Positions 43,320-55,800 of a stretch of 64,000 nucleotides of DNA are shown here, piece after piece; position 1 is the first letter of the stretch, and each line of letters begins with the position of its first letter. The position numbers and the translations under genes are program-made. The notes beneath the pieces were generated by a model that worked only from the letters and a program-made list of their open reading frames with translations, made no database searches and was not told the DNA's origin. Source of the stretch: Acanthornis magna (taxonomy: Eukaryota; Chordata; Aves; Passeriformes; Acanthizidae); contig JAWUZG010000084.1 of NCBI GenBank assembly GCA_036785705.1, forward strand, positions 11,173,501 through 11,237,500. The letters are read 5' to 3'.

Positions 43320-44140
43320 CGAAAGACCGTATGTGCACGGTGTTCACGCCCGGAGCCCCGGTGTCGAGCGCCGCGAGGGGCGCGGGGTCGGGGCCCGGCG
43401 GCGGCCCCTCAGGGTGCGGGTGAGGGCGGCCCCGGAGCCCCGGGCACCGGCGGCGGTAACGGGAGCGCGGAGCAGGTGCCCGGCGGCGGCGGGGCGGTAC
43501 TCACACGGTGAAGTGGTACACGAAGCACTTCCAGCCCGTGGGGCGCTCCAAGAAGTTGTAGACCCTGCCCTGGACGCTGCTGCGGCTCAGCAGGGGCTTG
43601 CGGAGGCTGTAGATGGAGACGCGCGGGTCCAGGCTGACGGGGGGCCGCGGGCAGTCGGCGCTCACCACCACCACCTCGCTCCGCAGGCGCGGCGCCCGCT
43701 CCCGCTCCCGCTCGGGCGCGGGGCCGCATCCCGCGGGCGCCTGCCCGCCCTGCGCGGCCGCCAGCGGGGCGTAGTGGGCGTTCGGGGTGCTCTCGGCCAG
43801 CTCCAGCGCCGACGCCTTCTTGCCGGGCGTCATGCTGCCTCTCCTGGGCAGCGACAGCCGGCCCAGGCTGCGGCTCTTGGGCTCGCCCGGCGGGGAGCTG
43901 GAGGACATGGCTCGGGCGGCTCGGGCGGCGCGGCGGTGCCCCGGGAGCTGCGGGCAGCGCCGGGCTCCCCGTCCCGCCGCCAACACCGCTGGCCCGGCCC
44001 CCGCGGGGCGGCTCCGGCCGGGAAAGGTGCGGGGAAGCGGGGGCGGGCCCGGCCGCAGTCCCGGTGCCGCCCGGCGGGAGGCGCTGCCCGCGGCCCCGTT
44101 CCCCCGGCCCCGGCGGGAGCCCCGGGTGGTGCCCGGAGCA
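43320..44140. promoter_or_regulatory. CpG island and presumed KCNQ1 promoter
   Basis: An abrupt GC- and CpG-rich block stands out from AT-rich flanks, covers KCNQ1 exon 1 and extends about 230 bp upstream of its ATG. A GC box (GGGGGCGGGCC) sits at about 44039-44049 and further GGGGCGG motifs lie at about 43488 and 44005. I see no convincing TATA box, as expected for a CpG-island promoter. The transcription start cannot be placed from sequence alone. Boundaries are estimated by eye. Confidence 0.85.
43505..43908 (-). CDS. KCNQ1: KCNQ1 coding exon 1 (Kv7.1 N-terminus and start of S1)
   Basis: This is the first coding exon of the Kv7.1 potassium channel alpha subunit, which with KCNE1 carries the slow delayed-rectifier current in heart and inner ear. 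The exon encodes 134 codons plus two bases of a 135th. Residues 88-135 match the vertebrate KCNQ1 block before and into S1, including [27 protein letters not shown] and the opening of S1. Residue n here equals human n-6 in this block. The start at 43908 gives MSSSSPP, aligning with the human MAAASSPP start. RRGS at residues 22-25 matches the human PKA site at Ser27. Residues 64-75 are a bird-type stretch with an ERERER run encoded by repeated CGCTCC (43696-43713). The exon ends in ACC GT followed by the donor GTGAGT, a phase-2 junction. Thr134 replaces human Ala128. An in-frame upstream ATG at 43986 would add 26 residues but lacks family support. Confidence 0.97.
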
Positions 44141-44160
44141 TCTCCGTATCGCGCTCTGAA
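43909..44160 (-). promoter_or_regulatory. KCNQ1 5' UTR and proximal promoter zone
   Basis: GC-rich sequence directly upstream of the KCNQ1 start codon. The base at -3 of the chosen ATG is G and +4 is T, a moderate Kozak context. The in-frame ATG at 43986 has no intervening stop before 43908, so leaky initiation or an extended N-terminus cannot be excluded. A 396-codon frame on the opposite strand across this zone is attributed to the scarcity of stop codons in GC-rich DNA. Confidence 0.6.
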
Positions 44161-47100
44161 GTGTCTCTGTCCTCAGTGCTGGCCTGCACCTGCATCATCT
44201 GTGCCCTTGTCACCCGTATGGCTCCGTGGAGGTGGCCTCTCGCCCGTGTGAGGAGCTGCAGGACAGCGACCGAGGAGAAGCCTTCCAGCAGCACAGAAGC
44301 CCCGCAGGCTTTCCTGTCTTCTCAGCCACGAAGTACTCCGATGTTTCCCAGGATTGTGGCCTTGGGTGGCTTGAGATTCTCGGGTATAACCCCTTACTTC
44401 GGATTTAGGACCTTCAAAGCCTTCAGGAGGTGCCGCTCCATTCCTTTTTGCAGAACTTCAGCACCTGGGAGCAGCAGAGCTCTGTCAGAGTCGGAAACCT
44501 CCAGGAGGCTCTTTCTGAAATGAGTAACAAGAATTATGAGCCCGAACAACAGGTCTTGCAGTCCTTCCTGTTATTGTAACCAAAGGGACTGAATAGCTGA
44601 GGAACTGGGAAAACTGTAGAACACAACAAACACAGTTCTGTAGAATTGCATCCTCTACAAGTTGAGTCCATCACCAGCAGCATTTTGGTTTTTGTGGAAG
44701 GTTGCATACGTTTGGCCGTTAAGAACGGGTCATTCTGAGGGCTTGGATAACTTTCCTGTGTGGTGGATTAAATTATGACTTCCTTAACTGTAGTGTGAAT
44801 CGATTTGTCATGGCTTTTTGCACCTATTAGTTAATTTCTATTCCCAGAGCGAAGGGAAAGGTGCTGTTTGATGTGGACTGATGGGTTTTTTTTTTCCAGC
44901 TCGAAATAGAACAGCACTAGTAAGAGCTATGTTGAGTTCATGGTTGATACTGGTACTCGGACAAGAATGTTACAGGGAGATAAGGTGCTAAATAAAGTTA
45001 AACAAAAACAACCCTGCTAATTGCAGTTCCATTCAAATGTCAGGCTGCACGAAATAGGGGAACCGGGCAAGATCCTTCACTATTGTAAACAAGAAAGACT
45101 GGTGGGCTCTTGTACTGATTTACACCCGTGAGGGATCTGGCTCCTTCTTAGGAATACAAAAACAGAAGTGTTAAAACGAGACTTTGCAGAACTTGTTTCT
45201 AAACCAACAGCGTCCTAACCAGGCTTTTCCCCCCTCCACCAGAGCATAAAGAACAAACCAGCTTAACAAAAACAGCATTTCAAAGGAAAATTTCCCTGTA
45301 TCTGGTCAAAATAGAGCCAGCTTTTTCTATTTTGAGAAACTGTTCTTTCTTGCAACAAGGCTGCAAGAAAAATGGCTAATGTCATCGCTACCCTTGAAGG
45401 CTCACTGTTTGAGGACTAGCCTGATAAAGTCTTGATATTGAAGTTAACAAATGTGTTTCTTTATATAAGTGTTCGACTTTGTTTTATAGACCAACATAAC
45501 ATTGTCTGGGTTATACAGGGCCTTATCCTGGAGCCAGCTGCAAAACATAATTTACAGAGTTCAGCCAAACAAGAGGCTGTATGTTCATACATAAATTACG
45601 TAGTTCTTCAAAACTTTTCAAAACCTTTAAAAAATATTGTGGCATTATGTTATTTATCCATTGATTAACAAAACAAAGAATAGAAACTCCACTCTCTCTG
45701 AACCTAAGAAAATGGAATTTCTGTATTATTTATGCAATTTCCTTACAAAAGAAAATCTAGAGAGATATTATATACTTAAATGGCTAAGCAGCGAAGAAAA
45801 TTGGTAAGATCTAAATTTGATCTTCAGTCTTCAATGAGAAACTGTTCCAAACAACCAAACTTTGTTTCAAAAAAATTTTTACCGCAAAACAAAAAAGAAG
45901 TTTCAAATATATTTCATAGCCTAATGTATTGAATTTTTTTTCAGGAGAGAAATATTTTCGTAAGATTTTAGGTTGGAATTCCAAAGTTGGCTAAATCTTT
46001 CAAAGAATCATCACGAATAAAGGAGTTTTAAAGTATTTAAAATTAGTATTTAGGTAATATCTAAAGACCTTTTCTCTGGAGTCAAGGAATTAATCAAAAT
46101 CTACATTTCAAATGTCTTACTGATAAATTATAATGTTTATTCTATATACAAAAATCATTTTGTTAGATTATTGCTGGCTAGTTCAAGGTACTGAATGGTA
46201 AAACATATCTGGCACAGGTAGAAGCAAGAGCGTACTTAAATAAAGGTGTCAAATTGATGACTACTTAGTGATGAAAATGTAGGAAATAATGATCTTTAAT
46301 GTATATTAAGTTACCAAAACTGTATTATAATTTGCAATATTTTCAAGATGCATATTTTTAACATGGCAATGGATTTCCCATTTTTCCCCTTCTTAAGTAG
46401 CTATGTCTTGATCTTAATCATGTTTATTTTACAAAACAACAGAATGCAAGTGGAAAAAAGAAAAAAAATCCAGAGAGTATGGTATATACAGGGAAGAGTT
46501 AAAAATAGGAAGAGGAGGGAGATGAGTGTTCAAATATATTTATGGAGCTGGGTATCTGGGCTTTGATAGTGAAGAGAGTAGGAAGGTATGTTGAATAAAG
46601 AAGACATGGGTTTTAAATATTAAGGTGGAACTACTATGCTGTATTATTTCTTAGAATAATAATAACAATTTAATCTGCTTTTGAGTATTTACAGAACTGC
46701 AGCAAAATGAGTAACAACCAGGATATATTAATTCAGAGGTTGCAAGTACTGTTTTAAATCCTTATTTCTTTAAGAGGACTTTGATTCCAAACATGAGATG
46801 TCATAAGTCACTAAAGTATGATGATAATACACCAATGAAGCTGAAGGTAAAGCTCCCAGTTCTAGTAATTTAATTGGAGCAAGACTAATAAAGTATCTCT
46901 GAAAATCCCACTGTTGAGCTACAGTAGATCAAAAATGTTTGTGCCATCGTGGGGCTCTGCTTCTGTCATCCTGTACCAAGTTATGAGCAATATTATGCCT
47001 GCAGTGTCAGATATGCTCATGACATGCTATATTTTCACTTTGTGCCTGCCAGAGTACTGTGCAAGATCACAGTGCTAAATCACTGATGAATGTTTACAAG

Positions 47101-49339
47101 CAGGAATTGCTGCAGCCAGTTAGAAAGAGACACCTTGATCTTTTGCCTGATTACTTCCCTGTGGAAGCTAAGACTCAAACAAGCAGTTTGTGTCTGAATG
47201 TTCTTTGTCTTTTGAAAGCCTTTAACACTTACATTGCAATTACAGGTTGCACCAGTTCTCCACTGGCATGGAAATCATCTTGTTTGCTGTTAGATTACTT
47301 TGTGGGATGGTTTTTGTTTGAATTAGGTTTGGGGTTTTTTTGAATACCACTTCCATTTCTGCCTAGCTACAGTAGGGGACATGTTAAATAACAGTTTCCA
47401 AGGAGAGGAGAGTTGTGTTGTTTCAATTTTTGAATTATTTTTCTTGAATTAAATATTAATTGGAAAATATTAAACAAATATTTTGTTATATTCCGTTTCC
47501 TGGAGAATCCACACTTGAGTGAGTAGATCACTATAAAAACACAGTCAGTGATGAAGGTAAATGTCACTCAGTATTGAACTGAGAATAAAGTCCTAGATTG
47601 TTTATATATTTTCATAAAGCAATAATTGTATGACAGAAACTTTTGAAGTGTTCTCTTCCAATTAAAAAATACTGCTCACAGATTCATCATTGCTTTAAAA
47701 CCATTCCTAGTAAAAGCTACAAAACAACAAAGTACCTAGACCTCAGACACAAAGAACAGTTTGAAAACACAACAATAATATGTTGGACAAATAAACCTCA
47801 GCCTTACAATTCAAAGCAAAAGCAAGTGGAAAGAGACACAAGGGTTTGCTACAGTTTTTAAATACTGGGAAGACTACAGCTTACCCAATTCAGTAGGGAG
47901 ATGGGAAGATATGTGTAAGTCTTCATTCATTCATTAAGTTTCAATTAAGAACAATTTTCTGAGTATGCACAGATATTTTCATTGGACACTTGATAATCTT
48001 ATTTGCCATTATTTTTCATTAATCTGAATGTATTAATATACAACCTGCATGCTTTTATGCACATTAACTTTAGGTTTTAAATTCATGCAAAATCTTTGTT
48101 ACAGGCTCTTGAATACATCCATGCTTCTTATGTATAAATCCAGCAGGCTTTCCCTGTTGGCAGGCGTTGCTAGTCAAACAACTTAGCACACCAGAAGAAA
48201 CTCCAGATACAAAGAGTGTAATGTATTTGAAACTGCAGTATGCCCTAAAACACTGACCATCAACTTTTCCCTTCCAGTGAATTCCCCCAGCTTCCTTGAT
48301 CAGTAAGAGCCGCAGTTACCTTATCATTGCTCTACCCACAGTTTAGGCATCTATTAACCATTGCTGTCTAGGCTTCCTGGGAGTCATCAAAAGCAGTGGT
48401 ATCGTCATGAAGTATGAGGAAAGAACGTTTAGGGAATGTGACACCTTTGCCGATCGTTCAAAGAGCACCACGGTGCTGGTGTAGTTAGAACAAGTGCTGC
48501 TGTGAGAGACACAGGACACTTTCATCCTTAAGAATTACAGAGATCACAGCAGCCTGGTTGATGGGTAAAGTATGTCCTGGATCATACACTCAATCAATTG
48601 TGTCCTGGAAACTGGACAATACAGCCTCATCTATTCTGAAACACTACCTTCAGGGGCAATTAAATATCTACAGATATAATGGGATGTGGGGAAAGAAAAA
48701 GAAATCCATGCTCCTCCACTTGAAACAACTTCACAAAGGAGGAGCAACCTAACCAGTTAGCTGTTAATCAATCATAAGTCACAGGTCACATTAATTTCTC
48801 ACGTGATTCCTCAAATCACTTCCTTAGTAGAAGAATCACTCAAAAAAGACACACATTCAACAGTGTTTATGCAGTCTGCTCTTCTGTCAGTCTCTTTCAA
48901 GAGAAATGGAGCAGACAGAAAAGAGCAGATAATATTCTGTTCAGAAAGTTTGAAGTGTCCTTTAATTCCCTCCTGTCTTTGGGTTATTTTTAACTGTGGA
49001 TGCAGTATGTTCAAGAATCCGGGCAGTAGAGAGAAGTAACCCAGCAGAAGATAGTGGCATGCAGCAGATATCCGGCGTATGGAGGCTATGCAGTCCTGCT
49101 GACGATCCTGATTAGCATTATCTCTTTGAATGCTATCTGAGTGCATGGTTATGTCTACATTTATATTATATGTTTACATTGTTTCATAGGTTTTTAAAGC
49201 ATATTGGTGACATTCTGTGAAAGAATGTTACTGTCCACCAATGCTCAGGTTTTAAGTCCTAAAGCGAAGAAAGAATCTGAGTATATATTTAGGCTTACAC
49301 CCCACAAACTATTTTTTTGTTTTGTTCTCAAGCACTCTG
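44161..49339. other. Intergenic region upstream of KCNQ1
   Basis: About 5 kb of sequence changing quickly from GC-rich to AT-rich. Open reading frames of 60-94 codons look like chance. No exon, RNA gene or nameable repeat was seen. A GT-rich patch is present near 47330. Confidence 0.6.
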
Positions 49340-49690
49340 GGAACTCTGAGCCATTGATCTCTATCCTCTGGATGCAGCTATCCAGCCCATTCCTTATTCA
49401 CTCCACAGTCCACCTACTAAATCCACCTGTCTCCAATTTAGAGAGAAAGATGTTGGGGGGGACTGTGCCAAAGGCTTTACAGAAAACAGATAAATGACAT
49501 CCCTTCATGTCAAATGCTGTCCCTGTATCCTTTCCCTTGTCCACTGAGGTAGGCATTCCATCCCAGAAGGCCATTAGTTTGGTCAGGCAGGATTAGCCCT
49601 GGGTGAAGCTGTGCTGGCTGTCCCAAATCACCTCCCTGTTCTCCATGCACCTTAACATAGCTCCTGTGAGGATCTGTTCCATGATTGCTA
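49340..49690 (-). mobile_element. CR1 LINE, ORF2 reverse-transcriptase region fragment
   Basis: On the plus strand, blocks such as CTCTGGATGCAGCTATCCAG, CATTCCTTATTCACTCCACA, CAATTTAGAGAGAAAGATGT, GGTCAGGCAGGATTAGCCCT, TGAAGCTGTGCTGGCTGTCC and GAGGATCTGTTCCATGATTG are the complement of CR1 ORF2 within the reverse-transcriptase domain. Read on the minus strand it gives pieces such as EQIL, MENREVI, DSQHSFT and SCLTKLMAF, with stops and frameshifts. It is truncated at both ends and non-functional. Confidence 0.87.
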
Positions 49691-52600
49691 GCTCTTGCAC
49701 CCTAATTTGGGCCTTGCAAGGTGAAAAACAAAGAAAAACCCAACCAACCACAAAAATCCCTGCTATTTTTCCATAATGTTAGTCCTGCTCCTTACAACAA
49801 TATTTCTATTCTTTGTTTTCAACAAAAAAAGTGTCAAAAAAATCACAGTAAAATCCTTTTCAAGTAAAACTGAGCAAGTATATATCTGCAACAGTAATTG
49901 GTAGACTCTTCATTTTTCTTGTTAAAGAAAATTAATTTGTACAAAAAAACAGTACCGGCCAATTGGAAATTCATTTTCTGTGAATAAAGATCAAAACTTT
50001 TTCTACAATGTTGACCTTTTCTGTTTGCTCCTGTTGCTGACTGACCAAAAGCTTCCAGGTAGAAGTGGAATCTGAAAAAATCAGTTCCTCGATGTTTATT
50101 TGCTTAGGAGCAGGACTTCAGGGCAGAGCCCTTGAAGGGCTCATTGGCAATCAAAAAAAAAAAAGTGCTAAAATTGTAACTGAGCTGCTTTGGTGCATTA
50201 CAGCTTGTAAATGTCCCTCTCAACACTTTTTTCCTGCTCCCAACCTCTTTGCAAATCTTCAATAAAGTGGCAGTAGGAAAAATAAAAATCTACAACTTGT
50301 GAAAGCCTGATAAAACTAAAAGGGGATAGCTTTAGGAGATCTTAGCCATCCACATTTGTGAACCCACGCATGTGTAACCTCTCCAGCCTGCGGTGTCCAG
50401 TTCTGAGCTCTTTAATATATTTAATTTTTCAGCAATTTTTGTAACTGAAAACTATTCTTCTAGGTATTACTCCAAAAGCGAAAACTAAAGAGGCTGACAA
50501 AACCCTGCAACATTCATTTTCATCACTAGGGCAAATGTGTGTTTTTATCTCAGAAGCACATGGGACTCAGCAGGCGTTTGCTTGCTCACACAATGCCACC
50601 CAGGGCACAGGGTGCACATTCTTACACAGGACAGCATGTCTGAGGGCACAGTGACTAACAGCATTCTCCAAATGAAGAGATTCTTACATCACCTTCTTGC
50701 ATCAAAAGCAAATTCTCCTCCTCACATTAGTCACAAACCCTCTCTTTGTTAGGCTAAAATCAGCATCAAATAACACCCGTGACTAAGCTCCAAATAAATT
50801 AATGGAAATTCTGAAATTCCCCCCAAATTTTACCCCCCTAGTGCTTATGGAGGGGACTACTCTTAATAAAATGATGTCCTGGTACTTCAGGAAGGGTTTC
50901 ACTCTTAGTGATTTCGGAGAAGGAAATCACTAGCTATCGCCAGATCTCTTCCTGGTCCAGGAACACTTCCTGCCTGTGACCATGCTAATCTGTAACTTAT
51001 AATATCCTACTTCACATGTAGGGAATGGCATGGGACAGGCAATCAAACATTCTTCTTCAGCAGGACCCACTTGGCCACTCACTTTTGATGCCCAGCATCA
51101 TCAGTCTGACAGTTAAACTTGTGGCTGAATGTGTCTTTTAACTGCAGGTAATTCACTGGAAAACTTCAGTGGGAGGTTATACATGTGCAATGCAAGGAAT
51201 TTAATGCTAACTGTGGGAGAGGCAAAGGTTTTTCAAGCAATAATCCATCAAAAAGCTTTTTAATGCCTCAAAAAAACCCCCAACCACACAACAAAGAATA
51301 ATAGAAAAGGTACTAGCAATGTCTCCTCCCCTGCCACTACACCTTTTCTCAACGAGTAACCTCTCAAGGCAAACAAATTGGAAACTGTAAAACTCAGTGG
51401 ATAGACCACAGGAGACCTGTGCAACAATCAGCTCTGCCAAACTGGAATTTCTGGTTACTTTCATCTCACAAAATAGGAGTTTTCCTTTCACTGGGACCAT
51501 TCTCATAGGTAAAGCTAAACAATGCAATGTAATCAAAGTCTTGCAAAAATTCTTTTAACCTGTTCCATAATTGTGATTTAATGCAAAATTCTAGAGAAAT
51601 GCCTGACCTTTTTCTAATTGGGTTAATTGCAGTTCTTATCTCTGTGTCCTCATCTCCAGTGTCTCAAAAGCACTGATGCTCAACAGGATTTCATGTTTTA
51701 CAGTGGATATGTTAAGCTGAAGCTTGCTGAGCTTGCAGAGCCCCGAAACTTTGTGGGTGAAGAACACCACAACTCCCTCTGTATTACTGAGGAAGTGAAA
51801 AAGGGAACATTAGAGCACCCTTGTCATCTCCCTGATTGATGGCTAATTACAAATCCAGTGACCCAAGAGGCAGCAGAACTACTTTTCAGAGAGCATTTGC
51901 ATGCATGGCAAGGCATTAACATTTGTTAATTGGGCTATTAAACTGCTGTTAAAATTTGACATTACTTGAGGGCTCTACTAAAGTACCACTCAGTTAGAAA
52001 ATAAGCTCACTGATTTCAGACTGTCTGCACCGCATCCAAATCATATTCTTCTGAGAAGCTCTGGAAAGAGAATAATGGAATTTGCTTTGGACTGCTGGAC
52101 AGGATAATCCATAACCTTACTAATATATTACTAGGCTCTTCAAGGCGAATGGGCTAACCTCACTAAGCCAGTGAAAGAGGAAACAACCCACCAAACTCAT
52201 GTCCTACCAGCAGAAAAGTCGCTTTTTCATGACAAAATTTACAAGATAATTAGTTAATTCATGTTTCCTATTATTTCAGACCTCGTTATAAACAAACACT
52301 TTGGTCTGCAAAGCTTTTTTGCTTTTCCTTAAAGGCACCTAATACTTGAAATGTTTTTGTGTAGTCTGCTTTTGTATATTCTATTCCTGGAGGTCCCTCT
52401 AGTGGCTTAAGTATCAAGTTTATCTGGTCTGACTTAAAAGGCTACAGGTGTTTTGGCTCCGGTTTTTTGGTAGATATTTCTCATAATAGATATAAAGATT
52501 TTCCTAGTATTTATAATTCCTCTTACTATATAAACGGCAAATTAAATTAAAATATTTTTCACATAAAGAAAAAGGAAGAGTAATTGGACTAACTTGATAC

Positions 52601-52737
52601 ATTTCCTATATTTGTATAATGAATAATAAGAACTATCAAAAAGAGGATCAAATTCCTGTAAATATATTGACTTAAAGAAAGTATTTCCAGTCCCCCATCA
52701 AAGAGAAAAGTTCCAGTTGTTAACCTCGGCCTTGAAT
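49691..52737. other. Intergenic region
   Basis: AT-rich sequence. The segment at 50370-50410 faintly resembles CR1 but is too short to call. The segment at 51840-52000 is dense in homeodomain-like TAATT and carries a perfect octamer ATTTGCAT at 51895-51902. No genes were seen. Confidence 0.55.
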
Positions 52738-52885
52738 GACCAGAGTTCAGCACCCAGTTCTCCCACAGACTTCCTGTGTGACCTCTGGTGTGTGTCATTG
52801 CTCTTATTTGTGCCTCAGGTTCTCAGTTTGTAAATGGGATAATAGCACTGTCCTCCTTTGTAGCTGTGACGACAAATGTGGTTGC
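52738..52885 (+). mobile_element. MIR-type SINE relic
   Basis: TTCCTGTGTGACCTCTGGTG, then TGTGCCTCAGGTTCTCAGTT and TGTAAATGGGATAATAGCAC, follow the MIR core order (tgtgtgaccttgggc, tgtgcctcagtttcctcatctgtaaaatgggataataa). It is diverged but collinear over about 120 bp. A related core-SINE subfamily is possible. Confidence 0.82.
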
Positions 52886-55800
52886 ATGTTAAGCTCTCGG
52901 ATTTGCTGGGGAGGAAGAGAAACAGGATCACTCAAAGGTAAGGATGCTTTAGAGCACTGCCCAAAATTCTGGTGTGCAGATAGAACTGAGATCACTGGAA
53001 CTTTTAATCAATACATTGTGTTTTGAATGGAAACACAAACTTGAATGAATGCCTTAACCAGTGCTGATGTTAGACAGAGATTCTTCCTCTTCCTTGCATT
53101 CGCTCTTTGTGAAACTTTCCCACGTGAACAAACTTGGAAATGGGAATAACCTAGTTTATCAGCTATGTAGTAAAAGACTTAATTCTCACTAATAACACTG
53201 ATCTTTTAAGTTACAGGCCAGCCATTACACGAAAGAAACCCCCAAACACAGCCCATCACCCCATCAGTGGCTGGTTTTAATAATCAGAGGGGGAGAACTG
53301 GGAATCTGCTGAGGATGCAAAAACTCCAATTTTATGTTAGAAGACACAGTTCAATGCAATGAACATTCCAATGGAAGTTCCACTTTATAAGATAAAGGAA
53401 TGTTAGGAACAATTCATTGCACATACACTGGCAAGGGGAGCAAGGCAGTAGAAAGAGCTGAATAAACAGTGCCATGAATTTGCAGGTGCGTTCAGTGACT
53501 TGCAAAATTTTTAATCTCAAGTACCTGTAAAATAGTAATCAATTATGAATCTTCATACTCAAGCACTATTTCCCTCTTAGCAGATTGGCATTAAGGCTGG
53601 AAGGCCACCAGGAAGGGAAAGAGATGTACAGGTGTGATGACAGGTCAGAGTGGCCAGCAAGTCTTACTAGAACTCTCCAGAAAAGTTAATGGAACTGTCT
53701 AGGAAATGTGTTCATAATAAACACACCTGTGTTGAGCAGAAGGGAGAACATGCAAATAAAATCTAACCTGACAGAATAGTGATGTTTAAATAGTACTTAG
53801 ATTAAAAACATACAGGATTCCAATGGAGACACTTGCAGAGTGATAGTCCAGGAGGGACTGAGATGGTCTTAATCAGGGTCTGGTACAGTTCAGCCTCAGA
53901 CCAAGCATTGTTCATTACTTGTAGATGAAGCTGAGCAAACCACTCAGGTGTGAATTGGAGGCAAACTTCTGCTTGGGCTGTGACTTTCACAGTCCCAGTC
54001 CCTACTGCTTTCTGAAAAACATTAATCAAGCCTGGACAAAAATAGCCACTAACTTCAACACTTTCAGAGAACATTTCTCAGTTAAGGTCCTGCTTCATTT
54101 CAGGGTTTTATACTCCAAGCAACTGTCACTGCTGTAGCAAAGATCAAAGACTTTTTATGACTGTAATGTTATAGAATTTAACACAATTATATTCCTAGAA
54201 ATGTGAGTATTAACAGAAATATGGATAGTTAAAAAATACTGACACAGAGATATACAAAGGAAATTTTTAAGCAATCCAGAATAATTACATGGGTCATTGT
54301 GAGAGAAACAAAATATGCTGTTCTCTTGAACAGATAGAATTTGGATATCTGACTGGTTTATGTAATTTTATAGTCTAATCAAATGGATGTATCAGAGATA
54401 CATTTTCTAAATGTTTTAGAAACAAAAGCACAAAGGCATACAGACTCACAGAAGAAAGATAAATTTAAAGCCTATGAAAATAGTAAAATCTGTTTTAAGG
54501 ACAAAGAATATTTATGACCTGCATCAACTCATGCAAGAAAACCCAAAGCCCCAGTACAAACACAGAGGAATCATACCACTTATTTTGATAGTGATAGACA
54601 AAAATATTTGAAGAAACACATTACTATAATCATGAAAGAGTTGGGCATATCTTTGATTTCTTCAAAGTAGCTTTTATTCACAGCAGTCAACTAAGCTGCA
54701 ATAATTTATACCAAATGTGGTTTGTTACACATCAAGAAAACCCCACAGGCAAGTTACCTAAGGAAGCAAAGCGATGCAACTTTTGTACTCTAAATACAGA
54801 ACAAACCCTGAAACAAATTCACTTTTAAGGCTGAGATGCTGTGCACCAAAATTTGAAGTTATCGGTGAGGATAAGTGGACAATTGCTTTGGAAACCTAAA
54901 TCATTAAGAGAGCACCTTGACTACAAACCTGTGCTTTGGGAAATTTGTTTAAGATTTCTCTAACTTGGGAGAGCATATGACTCTTCTCAAAGAGAATGAA
55001 AGATAAGTTACAGATGCAGTTACTCAACATCCAAGTTATTGCAAAAATATGAAACGTTAATTTAGAAAATACATTCACAGTTAAGTCCATTCCTGCTTGT
55101 TTCTTCCCAATAACTCCATAATCCACTACTGATGGAGAGAAGCGCTTATCATTTGCATCTCCATCTGTTTCACAGAGCTTATTTCCATCCCAGGGGAGAG
55201 CTGTTGATGCCATTCTACTCTAGCAACAGACTTCCATTGCCATAGGGATGTGTGCCAAGTAAACTGGCAACATCTTTCTCTTCCCAAACAGGAAAAGGGA
55301 ACAGCAGCAAATAAAAGCCTCCTCAATGCATCTCCAGCCCTGCAGGTGGATGGCCATGCCTGTTGCAGAGGACAGCCAGCAGGTAGGACCACAAAATACT
55401 CTATGTACATTTAGAGATGCTTGTGATTCAACCAAGAAGACATCATCGCTTAGTCCACATTTTCTTTCCCCTTCATCTTCTGTTAATAATCATCAGCAAT
55501 ACAAACTAACCGTTGCTACTCTCTCTTCCCCTTGAACAATGAAATACACATAAAACTTTAAGAATTTCTGCTTCAGTAATTTCACAAGCTATTTGTTGCT
55601 GTCCTTTGTCTGTGATCACTTTCAGTAGTGGGTTGTTTCTGTTTAGTAATTTGGTTTCCTTAGATAAATAGTAACTATTTACTGTATTTGCCCTGCTCTT
55701 CAATTCGACATCAGCAACGTTCCTCTGCTGTACTCTCCATTGTTTAGGTAACTTTTTAGCTTGCACTGGGAATAACCTACACGGACTCATGTCTTTAGCT

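Noticed and set aside
43333..44523. 396-codon open reading frame on the plus strand across the CpG island
   Set aside because: It runs antisense to KCNQ1 exon 1 in CpG-rich DNA where stop codons are rare, is rich in Ala, Arg, Gly and Pro, and resembles no protein family.
50370..50410. Possible CR1 scrap (CAGCCTGCGGTGTCCAGTTC region)
   Set aside because: Only about 30 bp resemble CR1, which is too short to distinguish from chance.
55350..55382. Short ATG frame (MAMPVAEDSQQ) followed by a GTAGGA donor
   Set aside because: Weaker donor and start context than the 63971 candidate, no promoter-like surroundings, and no family match; chance occurrence is likely.
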